From contig JAJDEA010000197.1 of NCBI GenBank assembly GCA_029260035.1, forward strand, positions 1 through 32,314: a stretch of DNA of 32,314 nucleotides, in the 5' to 3' direction. The number at the start of each line of letters is the position of its first letter. The stretch's first letter is position 1. A program made the translations under genes and the position numbers. Below, piece by piece: positions 18,001-24,975 of this stretch. Source of the stretch: Phycisphaerae bacterium. GTDB lineage: Bacteria > Planctomycetota > Phycisphaerae > UBA1845. Under the pieces are notes generated by a model. The model saw only the letters and a program-made list of their open reading frames with translations, had not been told where the DNA came from and did no database searches.

Positions 18001-19696
18001 TGCCGCTATCGGCAGGCGCGACCTGCTGAGAATCTTTGAATCACGTCAAGGCACTCGCCTCGAAGAGCGCCTTGAATACCTGCTGACTAAGGTTATTGGC
18101 CCACGATGCAGCCTCTATCAAGATAGTCTAATACGCAGGCCTGCGCTCCAGATGCTTCTCAAAATCGGAGGAGAAGGGCATGGGCGAGTCGTAAGCGCGT
18201 TCCTCGACGGTGAGACAAGGTATGGAAAACTCGATGCTATCGAAGAAGCCCGTAAGAACACCGCCCGCGAGGGAATTGAAAAGCTCCGTCGGATTGCACT
18301 AAGCGATGTGCTTTGGGACGAATACCCCCTCCTGCAAACACAATCAATGCGAACGCTGGCCAGTCTTGGCGACGGCGATGGAGTTTTGGCTTCGGCACTT
18401 CGTCTCGGGCAGGATGTGCCGGGAGACATCGCGGATTGGCTATACCCCGGCATTCAACCTACTGCAAAAGCAATCGAGGAAGCGGTGAAGATCATTCGAG
18501 ACCGCGATACCACAAGACTACCGGGAGCACTCAAAGGATTGGGTTTGTTTGGATGTGCCGAGGCCGCAAGCGACATGATTGCTGTGCTGCGCAAACCACC
18601 CGACTCGGCATCACAGATCGCGGCCATTGTTGCACTTGGTCGTCTCGGCGAATCTGCCCGCGCTGCGGTCGACTTGATCGGCGAGTGTATTTCGAAAGAC
18701 AAGCTCCGTCATGTAGCGGTAGTCGCGCTTACACGAATTGGCACTGACGCAGCTCATTTACGGTTGCTCGCGTCACTTGATAATTCCTGGGATATGCACC
18801 GGGCGATACGGCTTACTCAATTCTCCGTAGTGCGTGCGAAAGCCATTGAAAAAATCACGGATCGGCTGAAGTCCATTGACGAACACACTCGCACTGTGTT
18901 TCGTGACGACGTTAGCATTTTTCTGTCCCAAGCCCGTGAAGAAGTTCTCAGCCAAGTTCTGCCCGTTCTGCCAACCATTGTCGACCGTATCCGCGACGCA
19001 GCGTTTGCGTCTGAAGGCAGTTCCTGGATAGTCGGGTCCAAGGCCGCCGCGATCCGTGGTTTGGCCGTTATTGACCCTCATGCAGCTTTTCTCGCAGCGA
19101 GAAAAGCGTTAGAAAACATCGATTCAAATGACAGACACCTCTACCCTTCACTTCTTAACCGATCTAATGCTGAGGAGGCTCGCGAACTATTCTTGCGATT
19201 GGCCGCCACCGAGAAGAATAAAGCTATGCTCTGGGCGATGGCGCACACTATACGACCGGATGCTATTCCCTGGCTTTTCGACCAACTTGCTTCGGCCTCA
19301 ACAAGTGTCAAATCAGCCGCGTGTCGATTGGCAATCGGCATCGCTTCATATGACAACAGCATTAGCGATAGGCTGCGAGAATTACTGGCTGATTTCGACG
19401 AAGATGTCGCCAGTGCGGCAGAGAAATCGTTGCATCTGATTCGGAGGCAGCAGCAAGCATCAGAATTGGTAGAGGAACTCGATCTGCAAGATTCAGAGGC
19501 TGGTTTGAAGCACTGGGTTCTCGTCGACGCAGCTCTACAGGTTGGCGATAGTGGGTATGAAGGAGCACAATGGCCGCATTGGGCCAAGACGTTGGCTAAC
19601 TCGAAGACTTTCAAAGCGCACCCAGCCCTCTCGGCTGCGTTTCAGAAACAGATTGGCGAGAAGCGGAAGAAGTCGCTTCAAGATGCAAACCGATAA
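15020..19696 (+). CDS. Avs-like defence protein: Cap4-type nuclease, STAND NTPase, HEAT-like repeats
   Basis: A 1558-residue protein with three parts. Residues 1-90 carry GGAATNRGIWYQ, then E51 (LVLEP), D56 (GGDAW) and Q69-L-K71 (QLKT), the pattern of the Cap4-type PD-(D/E)XK dsDNA nuclease. Residues about 310-500 form a STAND-like P-loop NTPase: Walker A GESGFGKS (322-329), Walker B LKICLDG (397-403), VQLIVACNE (423-431) and RKPQLADLY (485-493). From about 600 to the end are helical pairs of HEAT type (VRRAALKVLAQRP; QIAAIVALGRLG; HVAVVALTRIG). Avs proteins use this order: nuclease effector, STAND core, repeat sensor that binds a phage protein. ATG 15020 is chosen over GTG 14972 because the nuclease motif begins right after it; GGAAG lies upstream. 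No partner gene is coupled. Function is inferred from architecture. Confidence 0.82.
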   Translation: MSNKKSIGGAATNRGIWYQALWCVLHAASARIEQTNESKEPGDHGVRLVLEPLGGDAWVEGAGKRRVIQLKTLSTGTWSINNVVEDVFPDLYRTITPDSPTDITYELITEGGFGAWSEVRDFFESLDKDIGPNSSAAEFNAAYETLDDATQLKFRGSTSEFWESACTQRALFDRIVAHLRTKAPAKKEALDETRRKAWHMLARFLFEGCISEEKQLRDIRETLIPVVHHREDISTVIDAMVGWIIKRSSTNETTIKPAELFEAHNLQYVSTISQWVATKEKCQAHCRRKMGLFGYRREWDVRHSLTKCEINVASAPFVVVCGESGFGKSWWLYAQARIEDGLASVLLESKGDAERDLQRAANRVWQDILGHDNTITLRNLARRQAKVLKRPIDGRWLKICLDGLTSPDAARDLLNQSVEDWGVQLIVACNEQVAQVFEAHERNRQNRVQFVRLDRFTSTERDKYLAQRIGDKWVDLPADVRELLRKPQLADLYCQLFEECGNWQPQNEYELIEEFWKHFDSRDALHLAKLAATLCDDAHYPWYEEQLENAEIVPEGVLRMSSHGWLRRSSGNRYEVPHYRLLNFAVAKGLVVSHRSGSKSDEAIAELLRRMLNSEVFSKNIMLDYVPMDWFFLRLNDDMAVAEDVKTVAEKVLELVAKGLQYHKSEALFSDLLPTLGVAAVRPLINRLIALADAGNWYEMNPVVTGLSTIRADHLRDSIKELLADDRPRVRRAALKVLAQRPMSEFLDEVWQLHVEMKSTPEKFFGADEKTVIWLHEDSFKALRACARLDPGWVVSAVRRANSEKEPVHDLAYLTANLSDGGKTWRACKSELFEKVSLGKQRCLAINIGTWRDASEVHRLESWVEVENDFLGPAALRALAQINPKQAVARMPALSEWHQYSCRKWHVPRLMLLAPDETRDQLHRLVCQSNDPLTTACVFQGFENEIDGRTLDILLDALDEAVATAIGKPQTQFSDNESARFAEADSLYVPMGMLAAIGRRDLLRIFESRQGTRLEERLEYLLTKVIGPRCSLYQDSLIRRPALQMLLKIGGEGHGRVVSAFLDGETRYGKLDAIEEARKNTAREGIEKLRRIALSDVLWDEYPLLQTQSMRTLASLGDGDGVLASALRLGQDVPGDIADWLYPGIQPTAKAIEEAVKIIRDRDTTRLPGALKGLGLFGCAEAASDMIAVLRKPPDSASQIAAIVALGRLGESARAAVDLIGECISKDKLRHVAVVALTRIGTDAAHLRLLASLDNSWDMHRAIRLTQFSVVRAKAIEKITDRLKSIDEHTRTVFRDDVSIFLSQAREEVLSQVLPVLPTIVDRIRDAAFASEGSSWIVGSKAAAIRGLAVIDPHAAFLAARKALENIDSNDRHLYPSLLNRSNAEEARELFLRLAATEKNKAMLWAMAHTIRPDAIPWLFDQLASASTSVKSAACRLAIGIASYDNSISDRLRELLADFDEDVASAAEKSLHLIRRQQQASELVEELDLQDSEAGLKHWVLVDAALQVGDSGYEGAQWPHWAKTLANSKTFKAHPALSAAFQKQIGEKRKKSLQDANR

Positions 19697-19864
19697 TTGT
19701 GGACTTCGCGCTGACCGTTTGCCTTGATAGATCAAGTGTAGGAGCGAATTACGGATATTCGCGGAAAAACATGTGTTCGGACGCGACTTATGAATGGAGC
19801 CTGCTCCAATCCTGCACCGACTCAAGAATTGGGTGTTTACCCTATGTCACCAATAACGCCAGCC

Positions 19865-19881
19865 TTTGCAATCATTGCAAA
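19865..19881. repeat. Perfect 17-base palindrome
   Basis: TTTGCAAT, central C, ATTGCAAA: 8-base arms with a single central base, about 170 bases after the STAND gene stop. The form suits a dimeric regulator site or a recombinase core rather than a terminator. No neighbour identifies the binder. Confidence 0.4.
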
Positions 19882-20133
19882 TGCAGCCGGATGATAGCAG
19901 GCCGGAAATGGGATGCAGTTGCGCCGGAACCGAACCAACCGGATTGTTTAACGTCGTTCCACAGGCCTGTTCGCCATTTTTTTGCACGAAACGTCGGGTG
20001 CCGAGGGCACGCGCACACACGCTAAGTCGAACGGGCTGCCAATCTGGCGCGCCCAAATCCGAACATGCAGCTTACTTCCTCTCCATGAAATATCGAAGCT
20101 AAGTGCATCAAGAATATGACCCTACTTCGCGTT

Positions 20134-20158
20134 GGATTTTCATTCAAGACGAAAATCC
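20134..20158. repeat. 8-bp inverted repeat before the dockerin/cohesin-like gene
   Basis: GGATTTTC (20134-20141), 9-base loop, GAAAATCC (20151-20158), 60 bases before ATG 20219. It could be a leader hairpin or a terminator from upstream; no T-run follows. Confidence 0.35.
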
Positions 20159-20218
20159 TCTAAGGAAACCAAAGATCTGTTGATTCGCACTGGTCTGATC
20201 GGTTAGAGTGTTGGGATC

Positions 20219-21280
20219 ATGCGAGAGGGGGCGGGGTGTAACGCAAAAGCGGTTTTTCTGCGTCTTGGTCCTCGCGCGTTTCGATTTCATCAATATCTTC
20301 TTCAACCCATCGCATTTACAGCAATCGTTTTCTTGATCCAAGCGCATGGCGTTTTCGCGTTTTCGGCATCACCATCTCTGCTTACAGGCTTTACGTCGCA
20401 AGACGCCGATGAGGCCGACGGCAGAGAAACGTCATCCGATGCGGCAGGCGGTGATGAATTTCATTCAGCCGCCCGTAACGAAATCGCCCCACCGCACGAC
20501 AGACAACTAACCGACGCTGCCACGATTCGCGCGTCACTCGGCTATCGTCTTGGACAAAACGGGTACGATCTCCGGGCTGATATCAATAGCGACGGCATGG
20601 TTAACGCACAGGACGTGGCACTATTTCACCTGGCCGAGCGCGACGGCTCCCTACCCATCCAGACATGTGCCATGGCGAAAGCCATCGCCGGAACCGAACG
20701 GATTATCGTCAAACCGTCGAGCACTACCGCCCTACCCGGCCAAACGGTGTCGGTGCTCTTCCTGCTTCGCGACAACTCGACTCCCCTAACGAGCTATACG
20801 GTCGATACGAACGTTGTGGCCAACCTCGGCGCGGTCGGCACCATCACGGCAAATGTGGGTCTGACCAATTTCTTCGACCGACAGAACTTCATCACGGCGG
20901 GCGGGGCGACGCGCGATCCCCTGTTCAGCGTGATTACGGGCAACGGCACCGGCGGCGTTTCGATCACAACCATCACCGACGATTTCTCCACCGTGCTGGC
21001 CACCGACGATGTGAACGATGTTCTCGCGCAGGTGTTCTTTGATGTCCCGCTGGATGCCTTGGGTGACTTTACAATCCAGCATAACCCGACGTCTGCGCTG
21101 ATCGACGCCATCGGCACGTCGGTGACATTTACGTTGACCGCCGGTACCATTCGCGTGTTGGACCCGGCTACGATCCCGACTGTCTCCGAGTGGGGCATGA
21201 TCGCAATGTGTATTTTGCTGGTCACGACAGGCTCTGTCGTTTTCGTCGGGCGCGGGAGAAAAATTAGATTGGATGGTTGA
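20219..21280 (+). CDS. Secreted dockerin/cohesin-like protein with IPTL-type sorting tail
   Basis: 353 residues. A basic start (RLGPRAFRFHQ) precedes a hydrophobic signal segment (AFTAIVFLIQAHGVFA). After an acidic linker, residues about 115-140 hold a dockerin-like calcium loop (DINSDGMVNAQDVALF). Residues about 158-315 form a beta-rich module resembling cohesin (IIVKPSSTTALPGQTVSVLFLL ... NDVLAQVFFDV). From residue 319 the C-terminus is IPTVSEWG, a hydrophobic helix and RGRKIR, the tripartite tail of IPTL-CTERM proteins, which are thought to be cleaved by an exosortase-like enzyme during export. No sorting enzyme is in this window. The ribosome site before ATG 20219 is weak. Binding partner is unknown. 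Confidence 0.85.
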   Translation: MREGAGCNAKAVFLRLGPRAFRFHQYLLQPIAFTAIVFLIQAHGVFAFSASPSLLTGFTSQDADEADGRETSSDAAGGDEFHSAARNEIAPPHDRQLTDAATIRASLGYRLGQNGYDLRADINSDGMVNAQDVALFHLAERDGSLPIQTCAMAKAIAGTERIIVKPSSTTALPGQTVSVLFLLRDNSTPLTSYTVDTNVVANLGAVGTITANVGLTNFFDRQNFITAGGATRDPLFSVITGNGTGGVSITTITDDFSTVLATDDVNDVLAQVFFDVPLDALGDFTIQHNPTSALIDAIGTSVTFTLTAGTIRVLDPATIPTVSEWGMIAMCILLVTTGSVVFVGRGRKIRLDG

Positions 21281-21523
21281 TGGCGCAAATTTGCTGAACT
21301 CAGGAACGGATAGTTCGTCTATACATGACGGGCTGGCGACGATTGTAAACTGCGATGGATCAGGCGTTGCACCGGTTCGGAAAGGTTGGAGATGCCCGCA
21401 CTATGATGCTCCATAACAGAAAAATCAACATTTTGTGTTGCGCTTGGCCGGTGGATAGCATTTGTAACTATTGGGGAGAGCCGCAAATGGCACCCTCTTT
21501 TTGCGCGAACAGGAGATAAGCGG

Positions 21524-22654
21524 ATGAAATGGATTCGACCCAATTGTTTTCCACTACTGGCGTGGTTCCTGCTGCTTAGCGGAACGGCGGCCTTTGCCCA
21601 GCTTCCCGGCGATCTGGACGCCAACGGCGAAGTCGATCTAGCGGATGCCGTCCAGTTTGTCGGCTGTCTGGAAGGCCCCAAAGTGACGCCGGCCAATGCA
21701 AACTGCGACCCGGGGCTGTTCGATCTCGATAGCGACATTGACCTGGCAGATTATGCCGGCTTTCAAAACCGATTCGGATTTGGGGTGGGTCCGCCACAGA
21801 TTATCAGTTTTACACCCACGCCCGGTGAATGGGTTGTGGACGACACGGGTTTGACAGAGGTGAAGATCGGCTTTTCGGAGCCGGTGACCGTGCCAACGGA
21901 TTCGGTGGATGTCTGGCTGGTGAGCGGCGGGACGGTCACGGGCTTCGCCACAAGCTACGACCCAGCGACGTTTGAGCTAACCGTAACCTTTGCCCAGCCG
22001 CTTCGTGACGATCAGGTGACGGTAGTCGTGGACTACACCATTGAGGATGTAGCCGGGAACCCGCTCGACGGCGAAATTCTCGACCCGAAAAACGCTGTGT
22101 TGCCATCGGGCAATGACGTCAACGGCGGGCAGGGTGTGTTTCGCATTCGCGTCCTGCAGGGCGACGCCAACCGTGACGGCATCGTGGACATGGCGGATGA
22201 GACGCTCGTGGACAACTCGCTGAATCTGTGCGACGGCGATCCCGGCTTCGATGCAAACGCCGACCTGAATGCCGACGGCTGTGTAGATGCTACAGATGCC
22301 AATATCGTGACGCCCGCGATTGGTAATCAACTGCCAGCTACTGATGGGACACCACCAGTTATCGTAACGATGGATTCGAGCGGATCAGGAAGTGAGATCG
22401 ATACCGTCAGGATAGCTTTTAGCGAAAGAATATCGGGACTACGAATCACCGAACAAACTTGTTTTTTTGTTGATGATACTGGATCTGTGGCCTCGTCCGC
22501 ATTTGCCTCCCAATCCATACATGGTGACGCAGCAGACTATTTCTTCGTTCCACCTATCGTCGGATGCGGTACGCTTACGATCAATGTGAGCAATGCACTC
22601 ACCGACTTCTCTGGTGAATTGCTAATCCTGCCGGGAGCACAACCATGTCCATAA
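21524..22654 (+). CDS. Secreted dockerin/Ig-like protein (short paralogue of the giant protein's N-terminus)
   Basis: 376 residues with signal peptide (LLAWFLLLSGTAAFA) and a good AGGAG before ATG 21524. Domain order: dockerin-like pair (GDLDANGEVDLADAVQF ... DLDSDIDLADYAGFQ, about 28-85); Ig-like module of SbsA/Big_5 type (PQIISFTPTPGEWVVDD ... VVDYTIEDVAGNPLDGEI, 90-185); second dockerin pair (GDANRDGIVDMAD ... ADLNADGCVDATDA, 213-262); and a C-terminal module (EQTCFFVDDTGSVASSAFAS ... NVSNALTDFSGELL). The last three modules correspond one-for-one to the first part of the gene at 24976, so one arose from the other. It has no sorting tail or anchor. The stop overlaps the next gene's ATG by about 10 bases. 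Confidence 0.85.
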   Translation: MKWIRPNCFPLLAWFLLLSGTAAFAQLPGDLDANGEVDLADAVQFVGCLEGPKVTPANANCDPGLFDLDSDIDLADYAGFQNRFGFGVGPPQIISFTPTPGEWVVDDTGLTEVKIGFSEPVTVPTDSVDVWLVSGGTVTGFATSYDPATFELTVTFAQPLRDDQVTVVVDYTIEDVAGNPLDGEILDPKNAVLPSGNDVNGGQGVFRIRVLQGDANRDGIVDMADETLVDNSLNLCDGDPGFDANADLNADGCVDATDANIVTPAIGNQLPATDGTPPVIVTMDSSGSGSEIDTVRIAFSERISGLRITEQTCFFVDDTGSVASSAFASQSIHGDAADYFFVPPIVGCGTLTINVSNALTDFSGELLILPGAQPCP

Positions 22655-24948
22655 CCGATGAAGTCATGCTGCCGATAGCGAATAGCAAGTATGCCACGGA
22701 TGATCGAATGGCGACACGGGTGGGCTGCGGCCGCTACCGAGTCGCCGAAACGCTCGGAAACCACCCGTTTGTTATCACTTGGATCTGTCCCGTTGTTGTT
22801 TTTCTTGCATCATTCGGTTCGGTGATTTCGCCTTCCATTGGTGCTGTGGGTGACCCCGTCTCAACTCTCTCTCCGCAGTTCGGAATCGGCAGTCAATTCT
22901 GTAGTATCGGTTTGGCTTTTGATGGAGCGTCGCTCTATTTCAACCGGTGTGGTGATCCGAATATTTACGCAATCTCTCCCGTCGATGGATCACTTATAAG
23001 AACCTTCGATACAGGAATCCCCGAGTGGCCTGCGGCGATGGCATTTGATGCGAAGCGAAACGGATTGTGGTTTGGCACGCAGAAAGGGATAGGTGTTATG
23101 GGTTTCTCCGGGTGCGGAAGTATCGGAATGCCTATCTACTTTTGGGATTTTGGCAACGACTCTGTCACACTTATGTTTACTATTCCCCTCAATGAAACCA
23201 ATCCTACTACCGGGGATTTGTTCTTTGCATTATGCATTCTCGACGGACTCGGCTACAACGAAAATAATTTTGGAGACCCAAATGACGACGAGGTGTGGAT
23301 TAGCGATAACCGAAATCCCAACATAGGAGTCCTTCGGCCCAACGGAGTCCTCGTAAATGGGTTTAACGGCCAGGATGTGGATGCAAGCCTCTTAAATTGC
23401 AGTGGCCTTACTACCGCCAGCGATAAACTCTACCTTGCAAATGATGGAATTGGAGATGTTTTTCGTACGAACCGCACGCCAGACCCTGTATCGGGGAAAC
23501 TCACACTTGGTAGTCCGTTCACCAACGGAAGCTTGTGGGTATCCGATATGGCGTGCGACCCCGTGACTTTCGCACCCACCGAAGTAATGTGGGTCAGGAC
23601 AAGTCCGCAAGGCATTTCCGCAAACGACATCATCACGGCCTACGAAATCGAGCCTGGAGGTTGCGGGCAAAGCGGTGCGGTAGGTGCTTGTTGTGTGTCC
23701 GCCACGGTCAGTTGCGTCAACGACGTGTCCCAAACCACTTGCCAGGCTATGCAGGGCATATGGATGCAAGGAGCTACATGCCAGCAAACCGTCGGTTGTG
23801 TAACCCATGAGATCGTCCTGCTCGATCGGACGGGATCAATGAATGCGCTGCGACAGGCTACCGGGAACACGCGCTGCTTCGATGCACTGGAAACAGCCAA
23901 GATGGATGTGGATAATTTCTTCGATTCACATTCGGCGGGATCATCGCTGGCTGTGTGGACGTTTGCTGGAAACGGCCCCACGGATTTGACTGGCGGATTC
24001 GTTACCGATGCAAATACCGCCAACGCAGCACTTGCAACTCTGGATATGATTTCGTGCTCCGGTTCCACGCCTCTGGCAGAATCCATGTGCGATGCGGTGG
24101 ACGCGATGACGGCAGCGTTCCCAGGCGTGCCGGACAAAGCCCGCATCCTGGCAGTGAGTAGCGATGGCGACGAAAATTTCAGCGATATGAACTGTAACGG
24201 GCCAAACAGTGTGGCAGGGATGACGTGCGGCAGCTTCGATCCCGGCTCATGGCAGCAGTTGGTATGCACAAAGATGGTTGGAAATGGCGTAGCCCAAGTG
24301 AGATTCTGGGGAGCCTTCGGTCCTCCGAATGTTAAAACATCACGGACGATCGACCCGGAGACCGCGACACTGCGCAGCGCAAGTATCCCGGACACGGTGT
24401 TTTTTCAGGCACTGGCGGATGCAACTGGTGGGTCGCTCGTTGTGTTGGATGACTCGCCTCCACCCGTAACCGGCCCATCCATTTTCGGGGTGATCGGGGC
24501 ATGCTGCCTTCCAGACGGCACCTGCCAGGAACCGATCACGGAGGCGGAGTGTGCCGTATTGAATGGAACACACCAGGGAGACGCATCGGTTTGCGCGGAT
24601 GCGACTGGTGCGTGTTGTCTTATGGCCGGCAGTTGTCAGGATGGTGTAACCCAGAGCATCTGCAGCGGGATGTCCGGAACGTTTCAGGGAACCTGCACGA
24701 CCTGCGCGAATGACGTCGCGGGTGCATGCTGTTTGCCGGATAGTACCTGTCAGGATGGATTAACTCCACCGCAGTGTACTGCTCTAAGCGGAACGCATCA
24801 GGGTGGGTGTTCCGTGTGCAGTGGCGCACCGGGCGAGTGCGACGTATCCATTCCGACGGTTTCCGAATGGGGTGTGGCTGCGATGACATTGCTCGTACTA
24901 ACGGCGGGAACGGTCATTCTTCGTCGCCATGCGGACAACGTGGTGTAG
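22645..24948 (+). CDS. Secreted VWA-domain protein with GACC cysteine repeats and IPTL-type tail
   Basis: 767 residues from ATG 22645, which overlaps the previous stop; ATG 22708 is another possible start just before the signal-like helix (FVITWICPVVVFLASFGSVISP). Residues about 60-345 look like a repeat-strand, propeller-type region (AFDGASLYFNRCGDPNIYAISPVDG). One GACC cysteine unit precedes a von Willebrand A domain (389-600) with metal site D394-R-T396-G-S398 and later SDGDEN. Three more GACC units (GACCLPDGTCQ, GACCLMAGSCQ, GACCLPDSTCQ) follow at 24496-24819. The C-terminus is IPTVSEWG, a hydrophobic helix and RRH, a sorting tail like that of the gene at 20219. VWA domains bind proteins through metal; the partner is unknown. 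It probably sits in the same transcript as its neighbours. Confidence 0.85.
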   Translation: MSITDEVMLPIANSKYATDDRMATRVGCGRYRVAETLGNHPFVITWICPVVVFLASFGSVISPSIGAVGDPVSTLSPQFGIGSQFCSIGLAFDGASLYFNRCGDPNIYAISPVDGSLIRTFDTGIPEWPAAMAFDAKRNGLWFGTQKGIGVMGFSGCGSIGMPIYFWDFGNDSVTLMFTIPLNETNPTTGDLFFALCILDGLGYNENNFGDPNDDEVWISDNRNPNIGVLRPNGVLVNGFNGQDVDASLLNCSGLTTASDKLYLANDGIGDVFRTNRTPDPVSGKLTLGSPFTNGSLWVSDMACDPVTFAPTEVMWVRTSPQGISANDIITAYEIEPGGCGQSGAVGACCVSATVSCVNDVSQTTCQAMQGIWMQGATCQQTVGCVTHEIVLLDRTGSMNALRQATGNTRCFDALETAKMDVDNFFDSHSAGSSLAVWTFAGNGPTDLTGGFVTDANTANAALATLDMISCSGSTPLAESMCDAVDAMTAAFPGVPDKARILAVSSDGDENFSDMNCNGPNSVAGMTCGSFDPGSWQQLVCTKMVGNGVAQVRFWGAFGPPNVKTSRTIDPETATLRSASIPDTVFFQALADATGGSLVVLDDSPPPVTGPSIFGVIGACCLPDGTCQEPITEAECAVLNGTHQGDASVCADATGACCLMAGSCQDGVTQSICSGMSGTFQGTCTTCANDVAGACCLPDSTCQDGLTPPQCTALSGTHQGGCSVCSGAPGECDVSIPTVSEWGVAAMTLLVLTAGTVILRRHADNVV
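24496..24819 (+). repeat. Three tandem GACC cysteine-rich protein repeats
   Basis: Three units of about 36 residues, each starting GACCL and carrying six spaced cysteines (GACC...C...C...C...C) with a T-x-G-T-x-Q-G core, at the DNA level too divergent for recent copying. A fourth, more distant unit lies at about 23684 before the VWA domain. The type is familiar from planctomycete secreted proteins; the fold is not known to me. Confidence 0.75.
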
Positions 24949-24975
24949 CACCGGGATAGTGTGAGGGGAAGCGAT

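Larger units (their letters stand above)
6915..19696. mobile_element. tRNA-Leu-associated integrative element (right end undefined)
   Basis: Evidence is the tRNA-integrase-excisionase-like-primase order, typical of integrative elements, followed by accessory genes. The left end is expected in the tRNA 3' half. All genes from 7066 to 19696 lack relatives of the surrounding secretome genes, which resume at 20219. I searched by eye for a direct repeat of the tRNA 3' end at 19.7-20.2 kb and found nothing long enough to call, so the right boundary is only bracketed there. It may be an immobilised or decaying element. Confidence 0.6.
19697..20218. other. Gene-free stretch, probable right end of the element
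   Basis: About 520 bases with no supported gene; frames of up to about 108 codons here show no motif or ribosome site. It contains a perfect palindrome (19865-19881) and a hairpin (20134-20158). The switch from element genes to host secretome genes occurs here, so the right attachment site is expected within it, but I could not identify one. Confidence 0.5.

Noticed and set aside
19699..20025. 108-codon plus-strand frame after the STAND gene
   Set aside because: GTG start right after the stop with no ribosome site; unlike any protein I know, and irregular composition.
20105..20113. ATCAAGAAT shared with the bases just after the tRNA (6998-7006) as a possible att repeat
   Set aside because: Only 9 bases, outside the tRNA body, and expected by chance at a noticeable rate when scanning 500 bases.
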